DNA of 15,898 nucleotides from Cyanobacteria bacterium OH_PDB_112 (GCA_023457295.1 JAEWLZ010000053.1:1-15898); one strand, 5' to 3'; shown: positions 1 to 7,935, counted from the first letter of the stretch. Notes: a model not told the origin generated them from the sequence alone. Numbers and translations: made by a program.

Positions 1-6
1 TTATCA

Positions 7-39
7 TATAAATGTAGTATAAATGTAGGATAAATATAA
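7..39. repeat. 11-bp tandem repeat upstream of cheY
   Basis: The unit TATAAATGTAG occurs twice head to tail (7-17 and 18-28), followed by a degenerate third copy, GATAAATATAA (29-39). The 11-base period is about one helical turn, so a protein binding each copy would sit on the same DNA face. The repeat lies just upstream of the putative cheY promoter and could be an operator or activator site, which is inference. It could also be chance in AT-rich DNA. Confidence 0.5.
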
Positions 40-46
40 ACCGTTT

Positions 47-75
47 TTGTTTTTAAAATAAAGAACAGGTATAAT
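47..75 (+). promoter_or_regulatory. Putative sigma-70-type promoter for the che operon
   Basis: A perfect -10 hexamer TATAAT (70-75) is preceded, after a 17-base spacer, by TTGTTT (47-52), a partial match to TTGACA. It lies about 50 bases before the cheY start codon, in the only non-coding stretch ahead of the cluster. In AT-rich DNA such matches arise by chance, so the spacing and position carry most of the weight. Confidence 0.45.
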
Positions 76-125
76 ATTTTTACTGGAAATTAGTAATAGA
101 AAGCTCAAGCGGAGAAATAATTTAA

Positions 126-488
126 ATGACAAAAAAGGTTTTGGTTATTGATGATTCACCTTTTGTTTTCAAGGCTGTATCGAAAGCTCTTGAAGGTACG
201 GATTATCAGGTAGTGGATAATGCTCTTAACGGACAGGAAGGATTGGAAAAATACAAAATACATAATCCGGATGTTATTACATTGGATGTTACTATGCCAG
301 TTATGGATGGATTAGAAACAGCAAAACATTTATTTGAGATGAATCCTAGCGTAAATGTTATTTTGCTTTCTGCTATGGGCGATGAAGTTTTACATAACCA
401 GGCAAGAGAAATAGGTATAAAATATTTTTTAATAAAGCCTTTTAAGCCGGACGGTTTAAAAGAAAAATTGTCGGAAATATTTGGATAG
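126..488 (+). CDS. cheY: CheY-like chemotaxis response regulator
   Basis: A single-domain receiver of 120 residues, the usual CheY length, with no output domain. It has the acidic pair D9-D10, the phospho-acceptor D54 in LDVTMP, S82 at the conserved Ser/Thr switch position and K104 in IKPF. In the family, CheA phosphorylates the Asp and CheY-P acts on the flagellar motor or, in twitching cells, on pilus machinery. No motor gene is in view, so the output is not known. A GGAG ribosome site (111-114) lies 11 bases before the ATG. It is the first gene of the cluster, followed 12 bases later by a CheX-like gene that could dephosphorylate it. Confidence 0.93.
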   Translation: MTKKVLVIDDSPFVFKAVSKALEGTDYQVVDNALNGQEGLEKYKIHNPDVITLDVTMPVMDGLETAKHLFEMNPSVNVILLSAMGDEVLHNQAREIGIKYFLIKPFKPDGLKEKLSEIFG

Positions 489-500
489 GCGGGTTTAAGA

Positions 501-980
501 GTGGAAGAAACAAGAGATAAATTTGATTTAATATATGATTTTACCAAAAAATCTTTTGAAGATGTTTTAATGGAAATTGCAGAGCAAAGCGTTGAAACTT
601 GTGATGTCTTTAAGGTAGGAGAAGAAAACAAGTTAACGGTTGTAATAGGTATTTCCGGAGAGACAAACGGAAGGATACTTTTGGAAACATCTTTGGATAG
701 TGCCAGGAAATTGGCAGTTGCCATGAATTTTGGTGATGAATTGGAGTCAGAAGATGATTTGTATTTGTATATGGGGGAATTTTCCAATATGTTTTGCGGA
801 AGAGCAACCACTTATATAAATGATAATTTTCAAAAAAGGGAAGTTTGGATTACACCTCCCGCTATTTTTTCGGCTAGGGACTTATATGTCGTTACGCCTC
901 ATGTTACTACAAAAAAAGCTTGTTTTCAGTGCGAATTAGGTCATTTCGTTATTGATGTGGGTTTTAGAGAGGACTTTTAA
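501..980 (+). CDS. cheX: CheX-like CheY-P phosphatase (motif intact)
   Basis: A 159-residue protein of the CheC/CheX/FliY phosphatase type. CheX proteins dephosphorylate CheY-P with a Glu and an Asn spaced E-x-x-N on one helix. Here the stretch MGEFSNMFCGRA supplies E93, N96 and the downstream G100, which fits the CheX motif. There is one such motif, as in CheX, rather than two as in CheC. The start is a GTG 12 bases after cheY, with a GGCGGG purine-rich site upstream and no better start nearby. The position directly after cheY supports a role in ending the CheY-P signal. Family assignment rests on motif, length and context rather than a profile search. Confidence 0.75.
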   Translation: MEETRDKFDLIYDFTKKSFEDVLMEIAEQSVETCDVFKVGEENKLTVVIGISGETNGRILLETSLDSARKLAVAMNFGDELESEDDLYLYMGEFSNMFCGRATTYINDNFQKREVWITPPAIFSARDLYVVTPHVTTKKACFQCELGHFVIDVGFREDF

Positions 981-982
981 TA

Positions 983-1453
983 GTGTCGTCAATTAATTTG
1001 GCAAAAACTTTTGTAACTGTGTTTGATGAAATGTTGTCATATTTGGATATCGATCATAAATTTATGTGCGAAGTCCCTGAAAGTTCTTTGAATTCAGGTG
1101 AGCCTGTTAATGTTCTTGTAGGTGTTACAGGAGATATGGAAGGCAATATTATGTTCGGATATGCGCCTGAAACTGCTAAAGATATTGTAGCCAAGCTTAT
1201 TGGTGTTAAAAGTATAGGCAAGCTTGACAGTTTTGCCGAAGCTGCATTAGCAGATTTTTGTGCTGATTTTTGCAGACGTTTTATTCAAATGATAAAAATA
1301 GAGTATAATGTAGTATTATCATATCCCAGTTATGCCTCTGGCGATGATATGTATGCGATGATTAGCAAAGTTCCTTCAAAAAAAATATTTTTCAAAATTA
1401 ATGAAAAAAAGTTTAACATGGCATATAACTTGGAAAAAACACATGGTGGATAA
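983..1453 (+). CDS. CheX-like protein with degenerate phosphatase motif
   Basis: A 156-residue protein, similar in size and layout to the preceding CheX-like gene, with the corresponding VLVGVTGDMEGNIMF strand region and a helix at ALADFCADFCRRF. Where the first paralogue has E-x-x-N-x-x-x-G, this one reads D91, A94 and R98, so the catalytic Glu and Asn are both missing. It may be a CheX-fold protein that binds partners or dimerises with the active copy rather than a phosphatase; that is inference. The start is GTG with a GAGAGGAC ribosome site (967-974), two bases after the previous stop, so translation is probably coupled. Its 3' end overlaps the cheA start. Confidence 0.65.
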   Translation: MSSINLAKTFVTVFDEMLSYLDIDHKFMCEVPESSLNSGEPVNVLVGVTGDMEGNIMFGYAPETAKDIVAKLIGVKSIGKLDSFAEAALADFCADFCRRFIQMIKIEYNVVLSYPSYASGDDMYAMISKVPSKKIFFKINEKKFNMAYNLEKTHGG

Positions 1454-3290
1454 AAATATAGATATAGAAATTAATATAGATCCGGAATTTTGGGATGATT
1501 TTGTTTTAGAGGCTTCAGAGCATATCGAAGATATTGAAATGAATGTGCTTACTCTTGAAAAAGAACCTGAAAATATGGAAATTATCCATACCATGTTCAG
1601 GGCTTTTCACACGATTAAAGGTCTGTCCGGATTTGTTGAGCATACTTTAATACAGGAAATAGCTCATAAAACAGAAACCCTTATGGATTTTTGCCGTAAG
1701 GGAGAGATGAAAGTCACAATCAAAATTGTTGATGCTATTTTAAAATCTTCGGATTTTATAAAACAATTTTGTGAGGATGTTGAGTTAAGCAAAAACAAAG
1801 ACTATTTGATAAAAGTTTTTGATCATATAGAAACATTGGAAGCTTTAAGTAATTCGGGTTCTGATGTAACGATACCTGAAGAGGAAAGTGTTGCGCCTGA
1901 AGCAATCAATGAGCCTTTAGATGAAGAAAATAATCAAAATTTTAAAAACCGTGATGTTGAAGGATTTTTAGGTGAAGACTTTGATAGTCTTGTAAAAGAA
2001 GCCCCTGAAGAAGAAGCTGAAGAGGGTTCTCAATCTGAAGAAGTATCTTCTTGTGATGTTCCGGTAATAGAAAAAAAAGATGTAAAAGAAGAAGTAAAAC
2101 CTCCTTCGGTTGTTCCTAAAGGTATGCCTAAAAATTCAAATGAAGAATATATGAAGGTTTCAACTTTAAAAATAGATCATCTTGTTGATATGATAGGTGA
2201 ACTTATTATAAATCAATCTTTAATTGAGCAATATGTCACAATTAATTATGCTAATGATAATCAATTTATAACTAATATGACAGGTCTTTCGCGGATTACT
2301 CGTGAATTGCAGGATTTGTCTATGTTTTTGAGAATGGTTTCTTTAAAACCTGTTTTTCAAAAAGTAACTCGTATTGCGCGTGATACAATTCAAGAACTTG
2401 CAAAAGATGTGGAGTTTATAACTTCAGGCGAAACGACAGAGATAGATAGAGTTGTTACTGATAAGTTATTAGAACCTCTTGTTCATTTAATAAAAAATGC
2501 AATATCTCACGGCGTGGAAGATAATCCTGAAGACAGAGTTGCAAATGGTAAGCCTCGCAAAGCTACAGTGGAGCTTAGCGCTTACAATAAAAGAGGAAAA
2601 ATATATATAGAAGTAAAAGATGACGGTCGTGGTATAAATACTGAAGTTGTATACCAAAAGGCTCTTGAAAAGGGAATAATAGACCCTAAAAGAGAGTATT
2701 CTGATGCTGAAATAAGAGAATTTATACTTTTACCGGGTTTTTCGACCGCAAAGCAGGTTGATAATATATCAGGGCGTGGCGTCGGATTAGATGTGGTAAA
2801 AACACAAATTATAAAAGCGGGCGGAAAGTTGGATATTAAGAGTGAGATTGGCAAAGGAAGTGTTTTTACTCTCGAAATTCCTGTAAATCATGCCATTATG
2901 AACGGTACAATTATTGACTTGAACGGGCAGCATTTTATTATTCCTACTCTTAATGTTAAAGAAATTTTACAGCCTCGTGAAGATCAGTGGATTTATACAT
3001 ATCAAAGAAAAACAATGCTTAAGGTTCGAGATAGTATTATTCCTATAATCCCGAGTTCCGTATTGTCATCATCAAAAAATGATGCACCTTTGGTTTTGGT
3101 TTTAGAGTCAGATCAGGAATTTAGGGCGTTGCCTATAAATAATGTTTTAAATAGGCAGGAAGTAGTTGTAAAACCTGCCGGAGAAGAATTCTCCGGATTA
3201 AAATATATTTCGGGAATGTCTATTCTCGGAGATGGAAAAGTTTCATTAATTTTAGATATTGATTACCTATTCAGAATGGAGGGCAAGTAA
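1443..3290 (+). CDS. cheA: Chemotaxis histidine kinase CheA
   Basis: Receives signals from chemoreceptors through CheW and passes phosphate to CheY and CheB. The protein has 615 residues from the chosen start. An Hpt (P1) domain carries the phospho-accepting His56 in FHTIKG. A long acidic Glu/Asp/Pro-rich linker (about 125-230) follows, with no recognisable P2 domain. The P3 dimerisation helices begin near 231, and the P4 ATPase has an N-box HLIKNAISHG (about 348-357), DDGRGIN (about 393) and GRGVGLDVV (about 444). A CheW-like P5 domain runs from about 480 to the end. An upstream ATG at 1401 is open but lacks a ribosome site and adds 14 unlikely residues, so 1443 is preferred; it overlaps the upstream gene by 11 bases. 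Confidence 0.95.
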   Translation: MVDKNIDIEINIDPEFWDDFVLEASEHIEDIEMNVLTLEKEPENMEIIHTMFRAFHTIKGLSGFVEHTLIQEIAHKTETLMDFCRKGEMKVTIKIVDAILKSSDFIKQFCEDVELSKNKDYLIKVFDHIETLEALSNSGSDVTIPEEESVAPEAINEPLDEENNQNFKNRDVEGFLGEDFDSLVKEAPEEEAEEGSQSEEVSSCDVPVIEKKDVKEEVKPPSVVPKGMPKNSNEEYMKVSTLKIDHLVDMIGELIINQSLIEQYVTINYANDNQFITNMTGLSRITRELQDLSMFLRMVSLKPVFQKVTRIARDTIQELAKDVEFITSGETTEIDRVVTDKLLEPLVHLIKNAISHGVEDNPEDRVANGKPRKATVELSAYNKRGKIYIEVKDDGRGINTEVVYQKALEKGIIDPKREYSDAEIREFILLPGFSTAKQVDNISGRGVGLDVVKTQIIKAGGKLDIKSEIGKGSVFTLEIPVNHAIMNGTIIDLNGQHFIIPTLNVKEILQPREDQWIYTYQRKTMLKVRDSIIPIIPSSVLSSSKNDAPLVLVLESDQEFRALPINNVLNRQEVVVKPAGEEFSGLKYISGMSILGDGKVSLILDIDYLFRMEGK

Positions 3291-3293
3291 TAA

Positions 3294-3767
3294 ATGGCAG
3301 TAGCAGTTGATCAAAAATTATTAACCTTTTCTTTGGGAAACGAAGGTTACGGAATCTCAATTCTCAAAGTAAAGGAAATTATTGGCATGTTGAGCATTAC
3401 TCAAGTGCCTCGTACGCCAGAATTTATTAAAGGTGTGATAAATCTGCGCGGCAGAATAATTCCTATCATGGATTTGAGAATCAAATTCGGTATGGAAGAA
3501 AAACCTTATAACGAAAGAACTTGTATTATCGTTATAGAAATTAATATTCAAGGAAGCGACAGACTTTTAGGAGTTGTAGTTGATACAGTTTCTGAAGTTA
3601 TTAATATTGATGCAGAACAAATAGAGCCTGCTCCTCAATATGGTTCAAAACTTGAACATAATTTAATCTCAGGTATGGGCAAAATTAAAGATAGAGTAGT
3701 AATAATACTCGATATCGAAGAAGTTGTCTTCTGCGATGAGATGATTAAGATGTTAGATAATTTATAA
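3294..3767 (+). CDS. cheW: Chemotaxis coupling protein CheW
   Basis: A single CheW domain of 157 residues that links receptors to CheA in the chemosensory array. The N-terminal LTFSLGNEGYGISILKVKEI and the core TPEFIKGVINLRGRIIPIMD match the CheW fold, including the RGRIIPI/DLR strand used in receptor and kinase contact. The start is ATG, three bases after the cheA stop, with a GGAGGG ribosome site at the end of cheA. Position between cheA and an mcp gene agrees with the assignment. Confidence 0.94.
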   Translation: MAVAVDQKLLTFSLGNEGYGISILKVKEIIGMLSITQVPRTPEFIKGVINLRGRIIPIMDLRIKFGMEEKPYNERTCIIVIEINIQGSDRLLGVVVDTVSEVINIDAEQIEPAPQYGSKLEHNLISGMGKIKDRVVIILDIEEVVFCDEMIKMLDNL

Positions 3768-3787
3768 TAAATAAGAGGGAGTTGAAA

Positions 3788-4933
3788 ATGTTTAAAGACA
3801 TTACAAATTTAAGATTAGGAGTCAAGATTTCACTTGGCTTTGCAGTTGTTCAGGTACTGTCAATCCTGAACGGTCTTGCAATCGGACACAATACTTTTTC
3901 CGCTGCAAGTTTTTTAATTTTTCTTTTTGTTGTAGCAATTTCGACAGTATTGTCAATTGTGATTACAAAAAGTGTTACAAATCCTATTCGCGGCATTGTT
4001 GATAATTTAACGGAAACAGCTACTAATGTCACGGATGCATCAAGAAATATTACTCAAACAAGTACACAATTGGCTGAGGGTACAACAGAGCAAGCAGCTT
4101 CAATACAAGAAACATCTTCTACGCTTGAAGAATCTGCTTCTATGATTCATCAGACAACACAAAACACAAAACAGGCAGCGGTTCTTGCTAAACACACAAA
4201 AGACGCTGCTAGCAAAGGTAATGAAGAAATGCACAAAATGTTAGGTTCTATGGATGAACTTAAAAAATCAAGTGCGGAAATTTCTAAAATTATTAAAGTG
4301 ATTGATGAAATCGCTTTCCAAACAAATATTCTTTCTTTAAATGCAGCTGTTGAAGCAGCTCGTGCGGGTGAAGCAGGAAAAGGTTTTGCTGTTGTAGCCG
4401 AAGAAGTCAGAAACCTTGCTCAAAGAAGTGCTCAAGCAGCTAAAGATACAGCTATTATTATTGAAAGTAATATAAGCTTATCAGAGCAAGGACTTAAAAT
4501 TTCAGAACAAGTTAACAACGCTTTATTGAGCATTAATAATGAAGCTCATAAAGTAAGTGAACTTCTTGATGAAATTTCAACAGCCAGCCAAGAACAAGAA
4601 ATAGGAATTTCTCAAATAAATAAAGCTATTTCGCAGATGGAATATGTTGTTCAGTCAAATTCTGCAACAGCACACGAAAGTGCATCTTCTGCGGAGCTTT
4701 TATCTAGCTATTCAGACCAAATGAAAGACGCTATAAGTTCTTTAATTGGTATGGTGGAAGGAATCGGACAATCAGGTCCTGGATATAAAAAAAGCAAGCC
4801 TGCATTATCCGTAGAGAAGCCTAAATTTATTTCTTCAGGTTCAGAACGCAGAAGCAGAAGATCATCTGCACCGGCACTTAAAGGTGCAAATGTAATTACT
4901 CCTGAGGATGTTATTCCTCTAAGTGATTTTTAG
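3788..4933 (+). CDS. Methyl-accepting chemotaxis protein without a sensory domain
   Basis: A 381-residue chemoreceptor. Two hydrophobic segments (about 12-32 and 41-60) are separated by only about ten residues, so there is no periplasmic ligand-binding domain. A HAMP-like stretch (TKSVTNPIRGIVDNL) follows directly, then a long coiled coil. The strongly conserved signalling tip, DEIAFQTNILSLNAAVEAARAG and following, starts near residue 173. The glutamine/glutamate pairs along the helices are typical methylation regions. A flexible basic and Ser-rich tail of about 50 residues ends in EDVIPLSDF, which is not the NWETF CheR-docking pentapeptide. An in-frame TTG six bases earlier is open, but AGAGGGAG (3774-3781) is correctly spaced only for the ATG. 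It may sense membrane or cytoplasmic state, or act as an array scaffold. Confidence 0.9.
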   Translation: MFKDITNLRLGVKISLGFAVVQVLSILNGLAIGHNTFSAASFLIFLFVVAISTVLSIVITKSVTNPIRGIVDNLTETATNVTDASRNITQTSTQLAEGTTEQAASIQETSSTLEESASMIHQTTQNTKQAAVLAKHTKDAASKGNEEMHKMLGSMDELKKSSAEISKIIKVIDEIAFQTNILSLNAAVEAARAGEAGKGFAVVAEEVRNLAQRSAQAAKDTAIIIESNISLSEQGLKISEQVNNALLSINNEAHKVSELLDEISTASQEQEIGISQINKAISQMEYVVQSNSATAHESASSAELLSSYSDQMKDAISSLIGMVEGIGQSGPGYKKSKPALSVEKPKFISSGSERRSRRSSAPALKGANVITPEDVIPLSDF

Positions 4934-4959
4934 TAATCTAAAGAAAACTATCTATATTT

Positions 4960-4991
4960 AAAAAGGTGAGAGAATCATCTCTCACCTTTTT
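4960..4991 (+). terminator. Intrinsic terminator between mcp and cheR
   Basis: GGTGAGAGA (4965-4973) pairs perfectly with TCTCTCACC (4978-4986) around a four-base loop, and is flanked by five A and five T that extend the stem and give the U-run. It splits the che cluster into a signalling half and a methylation half. Only 26 bases separate it from the cheR start, with no clear promoter there, so cheRDB probably depends on read-through or a promoter overlapping this site. Confidence 0.85.
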
Positions 4992-5017
4992 GAAAAATAA
5001 GAGAGATAAAATAAAAT

Positions 5018-5877
5018 ATGATACGAAAAGATGTAGATCCAATATATTTAAATTTGTTTTGTTCGTTTTTAAACAGTAAGTTTGGTATTTTTACGGATGA
5101 CAATAAAAAAGAAATTTTAGCTCAAAAAATTTCAAAACTTATGTTTGAAGCAGGTATCACAAGTTCTGAAGAATATTACAGAATTATTGTATCTACTGCA
5201 TTATCACCAAGATTAAGAGATATTCAACAAAAATTTGTTGATAATGTAACAGTTCATAAAACTAATTTTTTTAGAGAAAATAATCACTTTGAATTTATAA
5301 AAAGAAATATCAATATAATAATTGAACAAAGTAAGAATGCCAAATTGACACAAGAACTTCGTGTTTGGAGTTCAGCTTGTTCTACCGGAGAAGAACCTAT
5401 ACTCTAGCTATGCTGTTTAAAGAAATTTTACCCCCCGGAATGAGGGTTAAAATATTGGCAACGGACGTTAGCCCGGGGAGTATTCAAAAAGCTCAAAGCG
5501 GATGTTATAAATTTTCAATGGAAGATAATATTTCTCCTTTGTATATCCAAAAATACTTTACGAAAGAAGGAGAGCATTATTGGGTGTCCGATGAAATAAA
5601 AAGAAATGTAACATTTAGACTTTTCAATCTTATGGACCCGTTTCCTTTTAATAACCCATTTGATATAATATTTTGCAGAAATGTAATGATATATTTCAAT
5701 AGGGAGACGCAGGAGAAGCTGGTAAATAATTTTTATAATCATCTTTCGGAGAACGGGTTGTTATTTATAGGACATTCAGAAAGTTTGATACAAATAAAGC
5801 ATAATTTTGGTTACCACGAACCTACGATTTATAAGAAAACATGCAGCAAAAAAACCAAAAATCGCATTACTATTTAG
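5018..5877 (+). pseudogene. cheR: CheR receptor methyltransferase, frameshifted as given
   Basis: CheR transfers methyl groups from SAM to receptor glutamates. The first part (5018-5407) has the helical N-terminal domain and enters the SAM motif, WSSACSTGEEP, then hits a stop at 5405-5407. The family continues with Y(S/T)LAM, and exactly that (YTLAMLFKE) continues in the -1 frame from 5398. The second part (to 5877) has LATDVSPGSIQKA, FNLMDPFPF and FDIIFCRNVMIYF, the normal CheR core. Adding one base near 5398-5399 restores a 286-residue protein of usual CheR length. I see no slippery heptamer, so a sequencing/assembly error or a real inactivating deletion is likelier than programmed frameshifting. 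An AGAGAG ribosome site precedes the start. The 3' end overlaps cheD by 37 bases. Confidence 0.85.
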
Positions 5878-6347
5878 AGCCGGGGAGCATATTCGCTTGC
5901 TGGGAGCCTTACACTCTCGCAACGGTTTTAGGATCCTGTGTAGCAGTTTGTTTATGCGATACAATTTCAAAAGTAGCAGGTATGAATCACTTTGTTTTCC
6001 CAAAACAGAAGGGACAAAATAATCCGATAAAGTGCGCAAACTATTCTATCCCACAACTCTTAAAAATGGTAACGGAGATGGGGGCTAACAAAAAAAATCT
6101 GGAAGCACATATAATAGGAGGCTCTTTTTCAGGAGAATATGCCAGTAAAGATATAGGCAAAAAAAATATAGAAATGGCGAAAAAAATGCTGGCTAAATAC
6201 AAAATACCTGTTGTAAATGAAGATACAGGCGGAAAATTCGGAAGGAAAGTGGTATTTAATACCAATAGTGGTGAAATCATTGTTTGTAAAGTTAAGAGTA
6301 TAAGAGAACAAGATTGGTATGACGATAAAAGTATTAGTAATAGATGA
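5841..6347 (+). CDS. cheD: Chemoreceptor glutamine deamidase CheD
   Basis: A 168-residue CheD, which deamidates receptor glutamines to glutamates and, in several bacteria, works with CheC or CheX. The catalytic Cys33 lies in TVLGSCVAV and His50 in AGMNHFVFP, with Thr28 nearby as expected for the Thr/Cys/His active site. IIGGSFSGEYASKDIGKKN and NEDTGGKFGRKVVFN match the conserved middle and C-terminal parts. The start overlaps the cheR end by 37 bases and the 3' end overlaps cheB by 29 bases; ribosome sites are weak, so translational coupling is likely. The start is chosen because the protein begins with the normal YLEPGSI lead-in to the domain. Confidence 0.92.
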   Translation: MQQKNQKSHYYLEPGSIFACWEPYTLATVLGSCVAVCLCDTISKVAGMNHFVFPKQKGQNNPIKCANYSIPQLLKMVTEMGANKKNLEAHIIGGSFSGEYASKDIGKKNIEMAKKMLAKYKIPVVNEDTGGKFGRKVVFNTNSGEIIVCKVKSIREQDWYDDKSISNR

Positions 6348-7362
6348 CTCAGCTATGATTAGGAAGGTCTTTGCACAAGAGCTTTCTAAAGATCCTGAGA
6401 TAGAGGTGGTAGGAACTGCCCCTGACCCTATTATCGGAAGAGATAAAATTGTGGAACTTCGTCCTGATGTAATTACTCTAGATATAGAGATGCCAAGAAT
6501 GGACGGTTTAACTTTTTTACAAAAACTTATGAAGCATTACCCTATGCCTGTTGTTGTTGTCAGTTCTTTGGCACAAAAAGGCGGTGATGTTGCTATTAAA
6601 GCTATGGAATTAGGGGCTGTCGAAGTTATTGCCAAGCCAGGTACAGCTTATTCTGTGGGAGATATGTCAGAACAATTGATAGCGAAGGTAAAAGCTGCTT
6701 CAAGGGTAAAAGTTTTTAGACCTTTAGACTTAAGATCTTATGACAGAACAGTAGAGACTACTCCCATACATTCTTCAATAGAAGTTAAGACAACAAATAA
6801 AGTCATTGCAATAGGTGCATCAACAGGAGGTACTGAAGCTATAAAGACGGTTTTGTCTAGAATGCCGAGGAATTCGCCCCCTATTGTTATTGTTCAGCAT
6901 ATGCCTCAGCATTTTACAAAATCTTTTGCCGACAGACTTAATGAAATTTGTGAAATTGAAGTTAAAGAAGCCGTTGACGGGGAATATTTATCGATAGGTA
7001 AAGCACTTATTGCTCCGGGAAATAAGCATATGGAAATCAGAAGAAGCGGTGTAAATTATTATGTTTCTTTGGTTGATGGACCTATGATGTTCCACCAAAG
7101 ACCCGCAGTTGAAATCCTTTTCAATTCTGTTGCAAGATATGCGGGTAAAAACTCAATAGGTGTTATTTTGACCGGAATGGGAAAAGATGGGGCTCAAGGT
7201 CTTTTAAATATGCGTAACGCCGGAGCGAATACTATTGCTCAAGATGCTGCTACAAGTACGGTATTTGGAATGCCAAAAGAAGCTATTGATATTGGAGCTG
7301 CACAAAAAATAAAACCTCTCCAATCCATTGCTCAAACTATTCTGGAATGTTGCGGAAGTTAA
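6319..7362 (+). CDS. cheB: Chemotaxis methylesterase/response regulator CheB
   Basis: A 347-residue two-domain protein that removes methyl groups from receptors when phosphorylated by CheA. The receiver domain (1-125) has D9-D10 and the phospho-acceptor D55 in LDIEMPRMDG. A linker (about 128-160) leads to the methylesterase domain with the Ser/His/Asp triad: Ser168 in GASTGG, His194 in QHMP and Asp290 in TGMGKDG. Length and spacing match typical CheB. It overlaps cheD by 29 bases and ends the cluster. A hairpin terminator follows 10 bases after the stop. Confidence 0.96.
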   Translation: MTIKVLVIDDSAMIRKVFAQELSKDPEIEVVGTAPDPIIGRDKIVELRPDVITLDIEMPRMDGLTFLQKLMKHYPMPVVVVSSLAQKGGDVAIKAMELGAVEVIAKPGTAYSVGDMSEQLIAKVKAASRVKVFRPLDLRSYDRTVETTPIHSSIEVKTTNKVIAIGASTGGTEAIKTVLSRMPRNSPPIVIVQHMPQHFTKSFADRLNEICEIEVKEAVDGEYLSIGKALIAPGNKHMEIRRSGVNYYVSLVDGPMMFHQRPAVEILFNSVARYAGKNSIGVILTGMGKDGAQGLLNMRNAGANTIAQDAATSTVFGMPKEAIDIGAAQKIKPLQSIAQTILECCGS

Positions 7363-7372
7363 AATAAAATAC

Positions 7373-7404
7373 AAAAAAGAGGTCTGATTCCAGACCTCTT
7401 TTTT
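7373..7404. terminator. Bidirectional terminator between cheB and a convergent gene
   Basis: GAGGTCTG (7379-7386) pairs with CAGACCTC (7391-7398) around ATTC, flanked by six A and six T. It works on the + strand for cheB and, because of the A-run, on the - strand for the Cys-rich gene ending at 7421. Confidence 0.88.
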
Positions 7405-7420
7405 GCTTACAGTTGTTTTT

Positions 7421-7864
7421 TTATTTGCAACAGTCGCAAGCAGGTTTGCAACAGTCACAACTGCTGTTTACGATAGGCATTCTTTGGCAACGGTCATGTT
7501 CCCAAAAATGTCTTTTAGGGATGATAACCATTTTTGATGGTGTGCAGTTAGAAACACATTCGCCGATTTTTGTAGGACAAACGCAAGCAGCACAACCTGT
7601 ACAGCTATCGCAAGGACATACTACATAGTAGCCGGTTCTTTTCAAATTCCAAAAATGTTTTTTAGGAATACATACCGTTTGGATTTTGCAGCTTGGGCAA
7701 ACATCACAAGGTGCAGCACAGCAAGGCTCACAACATTGTGGAGCACAACAAGCAGGTTCACATTTAGGTTTACAACATGGGTCACAACCGCAAGCAGCAT
7801 TTGCTATAGATGCAGGTATTGCCAAAAGTGCAAATAATCCTAAAGTAGCTAAAACTTTTTTCAT
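7421..7864 (-). CDS. Secreted cysteine-rich protein (30 Cys) with IPK-HFW repeat
   Basis: I do not recognise the family. The 147-residue product has a clear Sec signal peptide (1-23, cleavage after SIANA). The mature part of about 124 residues contains 30 Cys, nearly one in four, mostly as CC pairs separated by Pro/Lys (CCxPxC) and CxC or CxxC. A segment is repeated: IPKKHFW (66-72) and IPKRHFW (115-121), each followed by basic/aromatic residues, with Cys clusters before, between and after. This suggests either metal binding or a heavily disulphide-bonded envelope protein; the sequence does not decide which. An AAAGGAGA ribosome site precedes the ATG. It is convergent with cheB and shares its terminator. 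The other nearby Cys-rich gene has a similar signal peptide. Confidence 0.8.
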   Translation of the reverse strand: MKKVLATLGLFALLAIPASIANAACGCDPCCKPKCEPACCAPQCCEPCCAAPCDVCPSCKIQTVCIPKKHFWNLKRTGYYVVCPCDSCTGCAACVCPTKIGECVSNCTPSKMVIIPKRHFWEHDRCQRMPIVNSSCDCCKPACDCCK

Positions 7865-7935
7865 AGGTAAAATCTCCTTTTTCGAAAAATAATTAAATAA
7901 ATTTTTACCCTTATAGTATTAGACGAAAAAAAAAC

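Noticed and set aside
1401..1442. Upstream ATG extending cheA by 14 residues
   Set aside because: It lacks a ribosome site, would overlap the previous gene by 53 bases, and the added residues are simply the other frame of that gene.
5390..5440. Programmed -1 frameshift in cheR
   Set aside because: No X-XXY-YYZ slippery heptamer and no convincing downstream stem at the junction; a single-base indel explains it more simply.
7413..7892. Plus-strand ORFs opposite the first Cys-rich gene
   Set aside because: They are antisense shadows: the - strand frame has a signal peptide, a ribosome site and a repeat structure, and these have none.
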